Shown here piece after piece: positions 24,641 through 36,309 of a stretch of 64,000 nt of DNA. Source of the DNA: Hydractinia symbiolongicarpus (Eukaryota; Cnidaria; Hydrozoa; Anthoathecata; Hydractiniidae); NCBI RefSeq assembly GCF_029227915.1, contig NC_079877.1:14135351-14199350 (forward strand). The letters run 5' to 3'. Numbering within the stretch: position 1 is the first letter of the stretch; each line of letters opens with the position of its first letter. The translations under genes were made by a program, and so were the position numbers. Below the pieces are notes generated by a model. It saw nothing but the letters and a program-made list of their open reading frames with translations. It did not search any database and was not told the origin of the DNA.

Positions 24641-25778
24641 ATGCTTCTCTATTCAGTATTATCCATTATTTTTGCGTTCAATGCAATTCATGCACACGCA
24701 AATGTTAAGGTGGTTGAGCTTCCAAACAATGTAACATTAACAGCAACATACGCAAGTTTTAAAAAACATGAGAATATCACAATAGTTGGAAATGAAATTA
24801 AAATTTTAAATGTACAAACCAAAGCTCAGTGTGCATCTCACTGCATAAATACAGAAGAATGTAACACCTTTGCTATACGCAAGAACACACCACCACCATT
24901 TTATTGCGGGCTGTTCACAGGAAATCTTGATACCAATCATTACTACGTCATGGATGATAATGAATTTGATGTTTATGAAACACAGGTAAACTTAGTTGCT
25001 TTCTACACATTTTTTTCATATAGGAATTGGACATATCGATTTGCTTATTAGGTAAACTTTTAGGTGGATTATAAAATGTTGAATGGGTTCTTCCACGGGT
25101 TTAAATAGCTAGTTTTATGTACTATTATGCTGACTCTGTGTAACAAAGTCGTTGTGTTCTCAATACCTTTTCTTAAAACACTTGTAAAACATGCCATGTT
25201 TTTTTTAAATAATAAATAACTAGAACAAATCACGTGATCAAAAAATGATTTGAATACCTGGGAATTATGACTTTGTTATAAATCAATAAATCGCTGTCGT
25301 GTGCGTTTAAAAAGTTTTATCTTCTGTTTTTTTTCATTAAATTGACAACAAACCATTTTTTTAATAATAAAAAAAAATTTTAAGACTTTTTTTACATGGA
25401 TTCTTCCGTAGATTAAAATTATAAGTGTTTTACTAATTTTTCTTCGTTTTTGCTTTTTTGAAAAAAAGAGACTTGTCCGGAAATTCATTATTATGAAATA
25501 TTTACAGCTGAATAGTTTTTTTTTACATATATATATTAAAGAAATCAGTGTCTCTAACGCTGAAGAGGTTAGGTTCACCTATAGTTAAACATCCTTGAAA
25601 ATTTAAATTCTCGTTGACTATGTAATCACGAGAGTTGTACATCACATTTAGAACATGTGTACATTGAATCCATTGATTTGTGAACATGGAAGTGTGTGTA
25701 TTCCAAACTTCAACAACAACACTTACTTTTGCCAATGGTGTTTTCCACCATACCATGGGAAACATTGCAATCTGACAG
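24641..25778 (+). CDS. Gene B, 5' exons: signal peptide, PAN/Apple and EGF
   Basis: Exon 1 is 24641-24985 and exon 2 is 25652-25778; both have exactly the lengths of the gene A exons (345 and 127 nt) and are nearly identical in sequence. Exon 1 starts at the ATG that gives a signal peptide (LLYSVLSIIFAFNAIHAHA) and keeps the four PAN cysteines. Exon 2 keeps all six EGF cysteines, with NLTG instead of NVTG at its end. Both donors (GTAAAC, GTACGT) are intact. The next in-phase exons of this gene are not nearby; the only candidates are at 50735-52076. If they do not belong together, this is a truncated secreted PAN-EGF protein. Confidence 0.8.
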
Positions 25779-25829
25779 GTACGTCCGAATTATTTCTTTT
25801 CTTATCATTTATGTTTTGACAGAAGCAGC

Positions 25830-26354
<525 letters not shown>

Positions 26355-26365
26355 TATATCAATTT

Positions 26366-26380
26366 GGTAGTATAATTCCC
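26366..26380 (-). repeat. 15-bp motif GGTAGTATAATTCCC at the inner edge of the left (AAT)n array
   Basis: The exact reverse complement lies at 50547-50561, at the inner edge of the right (AAT)n array. Direct copies of GGGAATTATACTACC also occur at about 26539 and 26921. The inverted pair brackets about 24.2 kb, including the FHA/recombinase/SET gene. Confidence 0.7.
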
Positions 26381-29300
26381 CTATTAATTTTTATTTTGCA
26401 ATATTTCACAATACGCTGATCGGAAGAATTATCAATGCTTGAAATCCATTTTAAAAACTAAGTTAGCCTAAATGAAGATGATTTGAAGTCAAACCAGCCC
26501 TTGAAACCCTTTTATTTTGGAATAGATTGCTATTCAAAGGGAATTATACTACCATGTTTAGATTGGGGTTTTTAAGAATTCGGGATATTATTTAAGAAAG
26601 CAAATGCGTTTTTACAAATTGTTTTAAGAACACTTTTCTTCACTCCAAAAATTTTCAGCAACTTTTAGTATTAAATTATTAAAATTTCGACTTCACCAGA
26701 ACGTCGAGCTGACCTGTCCCAACTAAACTCGTCTCCGCTCGCTGACACTCATTCTAACAACAGCATGCAGAAAAAAATATTATGACTTCCCGTAAGTGAA
26801 TACATTTGTGTGTATGTATACACCATCAGAAAGGAAACGAGAGCACCAGTAATTTGGGAACAAGTTTATTAATTTTTAATAATTTCTTGGAGCTTTATAA
26901 AAGAAAAGTTTACAAAATTCTGGGAATTATACTACCCTGTTGCAAAATCTCATACACCAAGCGGGCCATTCAAGCCGAAACGGCAAGGGGCCCAAAGCTG
27001 TGTGTAGCGCTAGCTTGGTTCATACAAAGCTAAACAGACCTCGCCAGGTCGTTTGCAGGGTTGTGCATCGTAAAGCTGTTGTTTGTGGCATGTTTTTAGG
27101 TAAAACATTAATTTTTAAATCCGAAATACACTAATTATATTGTTAATTGGTCGTTTCTTTTATCTATGCTTTTATACTGGTTTAACTAGCTTGTGCAAAA
27201 GCTATGTTTGTACTAGGAGAGCTCCCAAAGCATACTGTCCCTTTGTTTTGTACTGTAGCTAATGTAGCTAACCAATTTAAAAGTGCTAGCTAAACACCTT
27301 CCTGCACAGCATAAAACAATGTTTTACTCTGTTAAAGTGACTTCTTTTTAAAATAATTCTAGAAAATAAGTGGGAATTTCAATTTTCTGATTTGAGTTAA
27401 AGACCTTTTGGGAAAATTTAAACAAGTCATGGAAGCAGTAGCTACAGAATAGCAGTAGTATCCTGTATATGCAATACAAGGATGCTATAAGACAAAATAT
27501 TGTTTATCTGTTTATCCTTTAAGATTAATTTTTTTATTTTTGAAGATTTAGCTAGGTAGTGAAATATAATGGTCTGAAAAGGCAATGACACTTAGCTACA
27601 TAGTGAGTAATCTATATGTCACAACAAACATTTTGTGTATTAGTAAAGTGATAAACATAGAAAAAATGACAATAAATGTCCAGATAGTGTGACTATAGCG
27701 GTCAAATGTCCATAATGAAGCATCCCAGGTCCTTTTCGTGGAATTCAAAAATTCAAATATTTTGCGTAGAAAAAAGCTTATGGACTTGAAAGTTGTTATG
27801 GAGTGCATATAGGTCAATGTAATGAAATTAGCATAAAAAATGTTTTTGCATTGGCTATATATACTTCCTGAGTTTCAGAATTTAGGCATTTCAAAGGACA
27901 CAGATGAGACTTTTTAAACAAAACAATAGATTTTGACTAAAAATCAAGCAAATAGGTACCAATATTTTTAGCAAAATGATTTGTTTAAAGTCTCTTGATA
28001 TGCTAAGAAATTTGATTAAGAAATGTTGATTAAGCTCGATTTGGCACATTTTTATATTCCACGACAAGGTATGAGTAGGTTAATACACAAAAACTCAGTT
28101 CATTTTGATACTGTTAGATACTATTTTTTTTAAGTATATACCAGTAAAATTTAACCTGAACCTCACTGTTTCTGAGCATGAAGCTGTTCTTATTTCATCA
28201 ATGACATCAGTGACGTCATGACATCATGACTCACAATTTAAAAGTATGGGTACATATATAGTTTTTAACAGTAACAGCAGCATCTCCAGTATGACAGCAA
28301 GCCTGTACTTTGATTGGAATCCTGCTTCACAACCCTATTTAAGATAATTGCAATCTGAATGCATCAGCAGCTATGGACCTCTTTTTAAAAATTTCTCGTT
28401 TTTAATATGCACTGACACATAGTTTTGCATGTTACGCTTCACCAATTTGCAGAGCGGAAATTTCCTATGTTTGTTCTCTCTGCTTGCTTAAAAAATCTGC
28501 TGATGTGAGGCAAAAAAATATCATATTTGGCTATGTTGCATTGATTTTGAATGCTCTTGTGGTAAAATATTGTAATATGGCACAAAGATAAATTTCAGTT
28601 ACTAGCAGGTCAGAGAATCCTGACCATCTCTAGTTTATTTAGTTTGGCATGCAAAAACTTATCCACAACACAGTATTTTCAAATTTAATGATTCGAACAT
28701 AGTTTTGATCAATAGCAACGTAACAGATAAACATTATTTAGTGTTTTATTATTGACAACAAATTAAAAGCAGTAAAAACGAGATTATTGTAGACGTAAGC
28801 CTGCACATTAGCTTCCCAACTTCTAAACTGTAACATGACTATTTCTATCCTGAAAGGATGATAGCCAATGTTGTCCCACATATAAATCACTATTATAATA
28901 TTGCACAACTTAACATAATGCTTTGATTACTGATTAGTGTTGTCATGGCCACACAATTTTTTCTGGAAAATATTGATAGATATTACAGATCAGCCTAAAA
29001 ATGTTTCTCATATTTTTCAACACTTTTTCTTCATTGGCATTGAAACAATTTCAAAACATGTATATATATACGGTTATTTTATACTGTGCATATCCTTTCA
29101 TTAATTAGTGATGCACGGAAAAGGTGAAAATGTATATACTTGTACCAAATTCTTGTCTTGTTTGCACATTATTTATCTGAGCTTTTGACAAAATCATTGC
29201 ATCATTTTATCTTTAGGTTTAATTAAGAATGTTCAAGAATTTACACTAATCTGCGAGATGTGGCAGAACTAAAGTAGGTTTGTTATATTGTAAGAATTAT

Positions 29301-29740
29301 TTTGTGGTTTTTATGTTGTTGTGAATTGCTCAAAGATTGATGATTGCATATACACAATTCTCTGTCCTTAAGCAAGATCTATTCATTCTATTGTTCAAGA
29401 GTAATGAATCATAACATTCCTGACTATGGTACTTCTGAGAAAATTACAATTTTATCGCTGGAAAGTTAATTATATATACTTCCAAAAAAAACCCTACCCA
29501 ACCAATAAGTAATCAGATCACATTGTTTCAAGAAAACCGAATAGCAGGACTTTTAGTTTCAAACTTTTTTTACTGTTGCTTTTTACACATAAGTGTATAT
29601 ATATGTAGTAGGTTGTTGTAGAAAAGCACAAATACATTTACTTGTCCTTAACAAATTTCTTTATAAAATGCTGTAATATCATACAAATACGTATTTTTTT
29701 TACCAAGAAACCTATACGTTTGAGGTGTTGTCTGCATGTT
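26381..29740. other. Intronic stretch without a gene
   Basis: No coding frame is supported. It holds two direct copies of GGGAATTATACTACC (near 26539 and 26921) and a TGACGTCATGACATCATGA stretch near 28212. Confidence 0.45.
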
Positions 29741-29759
29741 TCTTATACTTTTTAGTTTT

Positions 29760-30017
29760 CCTCAAATTTGCTAAGCCTGACCCAAGAGCTCTGTCAATTA
29801 TCAGTTTTTTCAATATATTTTTTTCAATATTTCCATACCCTTTGCCTTAGCTTTATGCTATTAGGTATGGTCTCCCTTCAATAGCATTATATATTTTAAT
29901 TTTGTTACCCTGACTAATTATGATATTTATTTTCTTTTTCTTTATATTTATTTTCTTTTAATTTTAATTGTATATATATAACTGCTATTGATAAATAAAA
30001 TATCTATCTATCTATCA
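29760..30017 (+). mobile_element. Possible LINE 3' end with (ATCT)n tail
   Basis: The stretch ends ATTGATAAATAAA and then ATCTATCTATCTATC, a form common at the 3' ends of LINEs in invertebrates. No coding part is attached, so this is only a tail fragment. Confidence 0.35.
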
Positions 30018-30280
30018 GGTGTAACAGTTAAAAGTACCCATAATCTCAGCCAGATCTTGTATGAACGAAATAGTGAAATAGTGAAACTCACTTTGTTTTC
30101 TTTTAGGCCACATACTCGACACCTGCTAACACAATGTAACCGTTTAATTCGAATATTTGATGAAATAGTACCCATATTTTATGGTTTATATATCAGGTTT
30201 AATTTTATTTCTTGGTGTTAGGTATCTCTAATATCAAACAAAATTATTGTGTAAGTTACTGTCTGATTTACCAATTTATT

Positions 30281-31035
30281 TGGCCGCACCGTGCATTTTG
30301 TTTCCATGAATCTATTGAGATGCTTATTGTATGATTTTTTGGATGGCCGCACAGGTGCATTTTGTTTCTTGAATCTATTGAGATGCATCAAGACTGTATT
30401 TATCGATCTTGCTCAAAATGGACCATAAATTTTCAATTTGATGCATGTCTGTAGAATTCAGGTCTTATATTGTACTCGATTGTATGATTTTATTTGGATG
30501 GCCGCACCGTGCATTTTGTTTCCATGAATCTATTGAGACACATATTGTATGATTTTATTGGATGGCCGCACAGGTGCATTTTGTTTCTTGAATCTATTGA
30601 GATGCATCAAGACTGTATTTATCGATCTTGCTCAATATGGACCATAAATTTTCAATTTGATGCATGTCTGTAGAATTCAAGTCTTATATTGTACTAGAAT
30701 GTATGATTTTATTTGGATGGCCGCACCGTGCATTTTGTTTCCATGAATCTATTGAGATGCTTATTGTATGATTTTATTGGATGGCCGCACAGGTGCATTT
30801 TGTTTCTTGAATCTATTAAGATGCATCAAGACTGTATTTATCGATCTTGCTCAAAATGGACCATAAATTTTCAATTTGATGCATGTCTGTAGAATTCAGG
30901 TCTTATATTGTACTAGAATGTATGATTTTATTTGGACGGCCGCACCGTGCATTTTGTTTCCATGAATCTATTGAGACACATATTGTATGATTTTATTTGG
31001 ACGGCCGCACCGTGCATTTTGTTTCTCTTAGTCCA
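30281..31035. repeat. 219-bp tandem repeat, about 3.4 copies, with internal half-repeat
   Basis: GGCCGCACCGTGCATTTTG starts at 30282, 30500, 30719, 30939 and 31003, giving periods of 218, 219, 220 and then 64. Inside each unit a second GGCCGCACAGGTGCATTTTG copy occurs about 63 bp after the first, so the unit grew from a 63-bp repeat plus a longer spacer (TGCATCAAGACTGTATTTAT and what follows). Copies are highly alike, so the array is recent. Confidence 0.9.
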
Positions 31036-31059
31036 ACGAGATATATTAAGACTCCATTA

Positions 31060-31290
31060 CTTGATAAAAAATTTTTATAATAATAATACCCGTAATCTGA
31101 GCACGAGAAAAAAAGTTGTGCTACGCACATATGAGGTAGCACATGCGATATATTTTTATCGACTTTGTTGCAAGAATTTATAGGACGGAAAAATTCGTGG
31201 ATTTTTCCACGAAATACCGATGCAGGAAATTGTACGACAGGCAAAAATTTGAGTGCCGGCGGACGAGCTAGCTAACGGCTAGTCTCAATT
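31060..31290 (-). repeat. CTAGT-end family repeat copy
   Basis: Shares CATGCGATATATTTTTATCG and the preceding GAAAAA...TTACGGACAAACG-type stretch with 32440-32596. The right end reads GGCTAGTCTC, so on the minus strand it begins with GACTAGCCGTTAGC like the other family members. Confidence 0.5.
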
Positions 31291-32330
31291 AATTGCGCAC
31301 ATTTAATGGACTGTGTTGTGTATGGATAATTTTTTTTCACTGTCTACTTCGCGGGGCACTTTTACTCTACTATCCAAGTCGGCTCTTATAACACGACCTG
31401 TGTGTTTTGTACTAATAAGACAAAAACTTCAGCAAAATTTTTGTTAAAAATGTAATTGACACGCTTTTGTTATGGTAATAGGAGTTTGTTTGCCTCGTTT
31501 AATCTAAAAGCCTGCTTAAATATTGCTGCAGCCCACGTGAATTTATACTCAAGAAAGTATTTGTTGTTGTTTCAACCACGTTGCTAAACTTTTTAACAGT
31601 AAGAAAGTAAAGTAACTACTTATGTCTTATATGAAATTATACTCAGAACGCATCCTGGCGTCGATCCAAAGGCCTATAGCTGTTTCCACGAAATCACGAA
31701 TTGGGTGAATATATTTAAGAAACAAATTAGTTTTGTTTCAATCATGTCATTAGCCATCTTAAGAATAAATAAAATTGCCAAGTGAGCAATTTGAGAATTG
31801 AGATCGGGTTTTTTTCATTGGATATAAAGGGGTTCTGTGACTCTTAAATTTTCTTTTGTGTTTAACGTTATCTATTATTTTAAATCAATTATTACTATAA
31901 GTTGAGAAACATGACTCGTTGAATATAAATGTTTTCAGGTGGCCAGATTTCTCACCAATACGAATGCTATCACAGCCAGAATTAATTATGAATTAATTTA
32001 GAGCGAAGGGTAGTATAATAAGAGAAGTACTGTGGAATTTTAAAAATGATTCTAATGTTGACTTCAGGTTGTACACTAAACAAGGTTTACAATAAATCAA
32101 ACGGCAAAAAAGGCATTGATTGATGCAATTTTATATATTTTGATATTTTATGTATTTTCTGTTCCTTTGGGCAAAACGCTTGTCAACAATCCTCCATTAG
32201 ATACATTTCTGTTCCCGTCATCATGCAATCACATAAAACACCACAATTTTTCATTTTAAATTTCTATCCCTTTCTGAATTAGTAATTCTTGCTATTAGCA
32301 TTTTGGGGTGCATTTGTGGTAACTATGGCT
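31291..32330. other. Intronic stretch without a gene
   Basis: No coding frame, RNA gene or ordered repeat could be supported here. Confidence 0.45.
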
Positions 32331-32334
32331 AGTA

Positions 32335-32600
32335 ATATCCGTATTCTGTCTGTGGGTGAAAACCAGGTCGTGCTAACCACGCCCAAATAAGTGATCCATA
32401 AAAACACAGGCGGGAACTTACTTACTTACTTACTATACGGAAAAGATTTTTAGAATCCGTATTCTGTCTGCGCACGTGAGAAAAAGTCATGTTACGGACA
32501 AACGAAATAGCAAATGCGATATATTTTTATCGACTATACTACGTCGGGTTTTTCCCCGCGAACCTGTGGGATTTTTGGCACACCAAAGACTAGTATGGTC
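32335..32600 (-). repeat. CTAGT-end family repeat copies
   Basis: ATCCGTATTCTGTCTG occurs twice (near 32337 and 32454). Positions 32440-32596 match 31060-31290 (GATATATTTTTATCGACT) and end AAAGACTAGTATGG. Read on the minus strand this is another CTAGT-type end followed by the CACAGGTTCGCGGGGAAAAA variant of the CCCGTGG hairpin. Confidence 0.5.
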
Positions 32601-33049
32601 AAAATAATTATTTGCGAATGTGCACTTACACCATTTTTTTATCATTTTTATATTTGATTAAATGTTTTCACAGGTCTTATTCAATGACAATGACTGAACA
32701 GATAAGTGGTAATATTTTTAAAATAAAGTCCTCGGTGGTTTTTTGTAAGAAGAAAACCTTTCCTAAAAATTTAAATACCCTGTCTAAATTTTCTTATCTT
32801 TTGATATATCCTCCTAGATAATGCAAAACACTGGAACAGTAGTCACAGTAAGCACCTACTCACCCAGCACCCCTGATTGTAATGAAAGAAAATGCCAAAC
32901 CATATAGTTAATGTGTGCGCAAGTATCTGGAAAAAACATTCTATAAATTCTATTAGGTTATTCTTATGTCAATTGATTTCCGTCGCCGCTACGCTGGGCT
33001 GAATCTTTGAAATTGCCTGATGGAAGATAGAGATATACATATGTATATG

Positions 33050-33260
33050 GTGGGCTCGAACCACCAACGGGGCTCGATCCTGTAGTGAGAGAAAAGGCAA
33101 TTGCAAACTCGTCTCACTATCGGAACGATAGCTCAGTTGGCAGAGCAGTGGGGCGCTAACCCAATGTTCGCTGGTTCAAATTCCGCTCGGTCAGGTTTTC
33201 ACTTTCGCCGATAGAGATCACCTCCGCTTCTGAATATTGTATAATGTATATGTGCCCGGT
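33050..33260 (+). mobile_element. tRNA-derived SINE or tRNA pseudogene
   Basis: Positions 33124-33195 carry a good A box (GATAGCTCAGTTGGCAGAGC) and B box (GGTTCAAATTCC) with tRNA spacing. The acceptor stem does not pair well. A short downstream repeat (TTCTACTACTGTTCTATAAA, twice near 33290 and 33330) follows. Probably a SINE; a degraded tRNA gene is the alternative. Confidence 0.5.
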
Positions 33261-33609
33261 GCTGTGTTCTACTGCTGTTGTTCTACTACTGTTCTATAAA
33301 TTGTATGATATGTAATACTACTGTTCTACTACTGTTCTATAAATTGTATAATGTATAATACTGTACCCAGAATACACACACCTTTTAATTTCTGCCAATT
33401 TAATGACCAATCTAAAGACCAATTATGTAGCTAGCAAACCAGCTAGGTACACAAAATAGTGCTTTGATTAGAGTGCCTTCTTTTTCTTAAGGAACCATAA
33501 ACAAACAAACTTGATCTTGCTTTGCAATTTTTTTCCATCGTGGCTGGTAACCTAACTCCTTCTTTGGGAAAAACAGGAGGCTAAAAATAAGTTCCAAACG
33601 ACACTTTGT

Positions 33610-34220
33610 GTGTCCATTTATAGTTTAAAGTTGCGGAAATAGTGCCTGTAGGTAAATAAGTGGATGTGTTTGTCATCTTTTAGCAACACGCTTATTCCAA
33701 TTTAGTGCGGAAGGTCTATCTAGGCTAAATTGTGACGGAAAACGGTACTATAGCTTGCCCCTCTAACCTATGAGTAAAGTTACACTTGCCCCATGCGCCC
33801 CTCATTCCTATAAAAAAGAATAAACACCCCTGCATTCGCATAGATGGCTTCAGTGTTGAACGGTGTCTTTTTATGTCAAATGCACCAATCTCCAGTCCAA
33901 TAAGCGCATTTCTACTATGTATGGTTGTTGAAATAGTGCCTGCAGATAAATTAGTGCGTGCGGTTGTTATCTTTTAACAACACGTTTATTTAAATCAGGT
34001 CCAGAATGCATGTATAGGCTAAAATGTGACGAAAAACTGTACTATAACTTGCCCCTTTAACTTATAAGTCTAGTCACACGTGCCCCGTGCGTCCCGTCAT
34101 TCCCCACAAAGGATAACGATAGGACAAACGACCCTGTATTCTGATGAACCGTGTCAGTGCTAAACAGTGTTTTTATGTCAAATGTACCAATTTGTAGTCC
34201 GATACGCACCTTTGCCTCCC
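33610..34220. repeat. Direct repeat of about 300 bp, two copies
   Basis: Copy 1 (about 33625-33916) and copy 2 (about 33920-34218) share AATAGTGCCTG, CTTTTARCAACACG, TAGGCTAAA..TGTGACG, ACTATARCTTGCCCCT and TTTTATGTCAAATG in the same order. They are diverged at many positions. The pair ends about 670 bp before the first codon of the FHA/recombinase/SET gene and may include its upstream region. Confidence 0.7.
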
Positions 34221-34884
34221 AACCAACCCGTCCAGCAACTTATCGCGAGCGATTGTAATTATGGAAAAACAATAAAAAGTATAGCGTTTACATAAGTTAT
34301 GAGTATAGAGTTGTATTTCGCCTCACAAGTTTGTAGCTTAGAATTCGTGGAGACGCTAAATAGCTTAGTATTTAAGGATGCGCAACCTTGATTGCGTCCA
34401 ACGAACAAAAGGTTTTCAAATTTGAGCCTCTATATTGGCTAAAACGCCCGTTAAAAGATAAAAAATGTTTGTCCTATGTAATGTGTGTAATGCCTCTTAA
34501 GTCAAAAAAGGATGATATAAACTATTATAGGCGGTACATAAATATTGGCAGTCATTTCTTCTTTTTACTTATTAATTTTTTCTTTTTATTTATTAATTTC
34601 TTCTAATAATCATTTTTATTTTTTATCTAGTCAGTTGCCCTTTCTTGAGCGTCAAGCAATAGTTAAAAGAGAATTCAAATCTTTATTCCCTCCCCCTGTT
34701 TCCAGCTGTGATCATTCGGAAAATTGTTAGTTAATTTCTGTCGATTTAGTTCATTTAATTAGTCAAAACAAGACAGTCCCGACAATTATCTTACTTAAAA
34801 TTCAATTATTCTCATGAAAACGTGCTTTTTTCTGTATATGTCGTGACCTGTATTTGTAATTACAATTGCAGTTTAAAATAGACA

Positions 34885-36309
34885 ATGGATCAATCTATTG
34901 CAAGCTTACTCTCCGTTAGAAAAGATGGTTCCCCAGGAAGAACATATTACCTTCATAGTTCGGACAAAGACTTGCTCATTGGAACCTCGTAAGTCAAAAA
35001 AGAATTTATTATTATTTAAACAACAGTCCTCATTTAACATACATGAGTAAAAAAACCGCAACCGCATTTTAATTGTAATTGTAATAAGCGTAATCTATCT
35101 ACAACCCTGGACACGATATTTGTGGCCGTTTTTTGCTATTTCTCGAAATGGCACAACAGCATGCTTTGGTCAGTCCTTTGCATAAGCTGCAACAGTTTAC
35201 TTTGCCGGGGTGTAGTAAACAACCTTAGAAATTGCTTGTGATTACGATCTTCGAAGTTACGCCCGCGGATTTTGACTGGAGCCCAAAATAAAACAAGCAT
35301 AATTCTCAAAACTAGGAACAATCCGAGTCTATATTTTGACGAATGACGCCATTGTTCATAAGCACAATTACAGAGCTGCATCAGCAACAAAAACAACTAA
35401 TTTTCACATAAACACATAAATTCCAGAGAACTTTAAGAAAACATTTCCATAAATAAGAACAAAATAACGCTAAATTCTGAAGTTGTGCTCTTATACTTCT
35501 GGTTAAGAACAAAAGCCAAGATTTCACTGATTCTTATAAAAAAGCGTCATCTCCGGGGTTGGAAATTTATAATAACTTTTGTAACCTCAATTTTTTATAC
35601 AGAACTTTCTAAACATTTTTATAAGAATCAGAAATTTGCCTTTAGCTGTTTTTTCACATGGTTAAGGTGGGTTTATACTTATTTTGTTTTCCTATCTTAA
35701 GCATTTTTTATTCATTTTACAGTACATAACAAATCCTCGCAGTCCGAAAGGTCAATTGATCCCGCAAAAAATAAATTTACCACGGAAGATTTGCCCATGT
35801 TTTTTTTTGTTTTTAGGAAGAAAGAAAAATTCAGTAAAATTGTGCCTTCAAATTGTTTTTATTTCTCTCTTTTTCTCCAAACAATCTCAGCCTCGTGTAT
35901 GGTCTTACTAAAACCCTTTTAATTTCACAATGACTAAAAGCTTTTGTGTTTTTATGTTTTGTTTTGAATAATTGTTGGTACGAGTAAAAAAATTATGATT
36001 ACCTTTCTTCCATAGTCCTAAAGCGAACATCCAGATAAGCGAGGCAACATATGAAAATATTGACACATACCATTGTAATTTGTCGTTAGAAGATAACGCG
36101 GTAATTTTTTCTCATTTTTATTTTCTAATTTTTATCCGTCATTTTACTATCCAATTGATGTAATTCTTCCATTTAGTATATTTTACGTATTACCACGGAA
36201 ATTTTTCCAACGTTTATCAATGGAGATGAAGTCGCGTGTGCAACACCATTGAAACATGGCGATGTGATTTCAGTAGGAGATAAGAAGTTTAAATTCTTTT
36301 ATAGCAGAG
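34885..36309 (+). CDS. FHA domain exons (exons 1-3 of the composite gene)
   Basis: The three exons join to a domain very like the N-terminal FHA domain of Ki-67 in length and order. The strand before the first turn ends LLIGTSPKANIQI, followed by YHCNL, FPTFINGDEV and PLKHGDVISVGDKKFKFF. FHA domains bind phosphothreonine. The Arg of the usual GR pair is replaced (GT), while the His of the second motif and the NG turn are kept, so phosphopeptide binding may be weakened. The FHA domain starts at the first residue of the protein, as it does in Ki-67. Confidence 0.8.

Noticed and set aside
25276-25765. Minus-strand open frames over the gene B EGF exon
   Set aside because: They are antisense to a conserved exon with intact splice sites.
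33124-33195. Functional tRNA gene
   Set aside because: A and B boxes are good but the acceptor stem pairs poorly, so a SINE or pseudogene is more likely.
35136-35396. Minus-strand 86-codon open frame in the first intron of the composite gene
   Set aside because: No recognisable domain and no splice or homology support.
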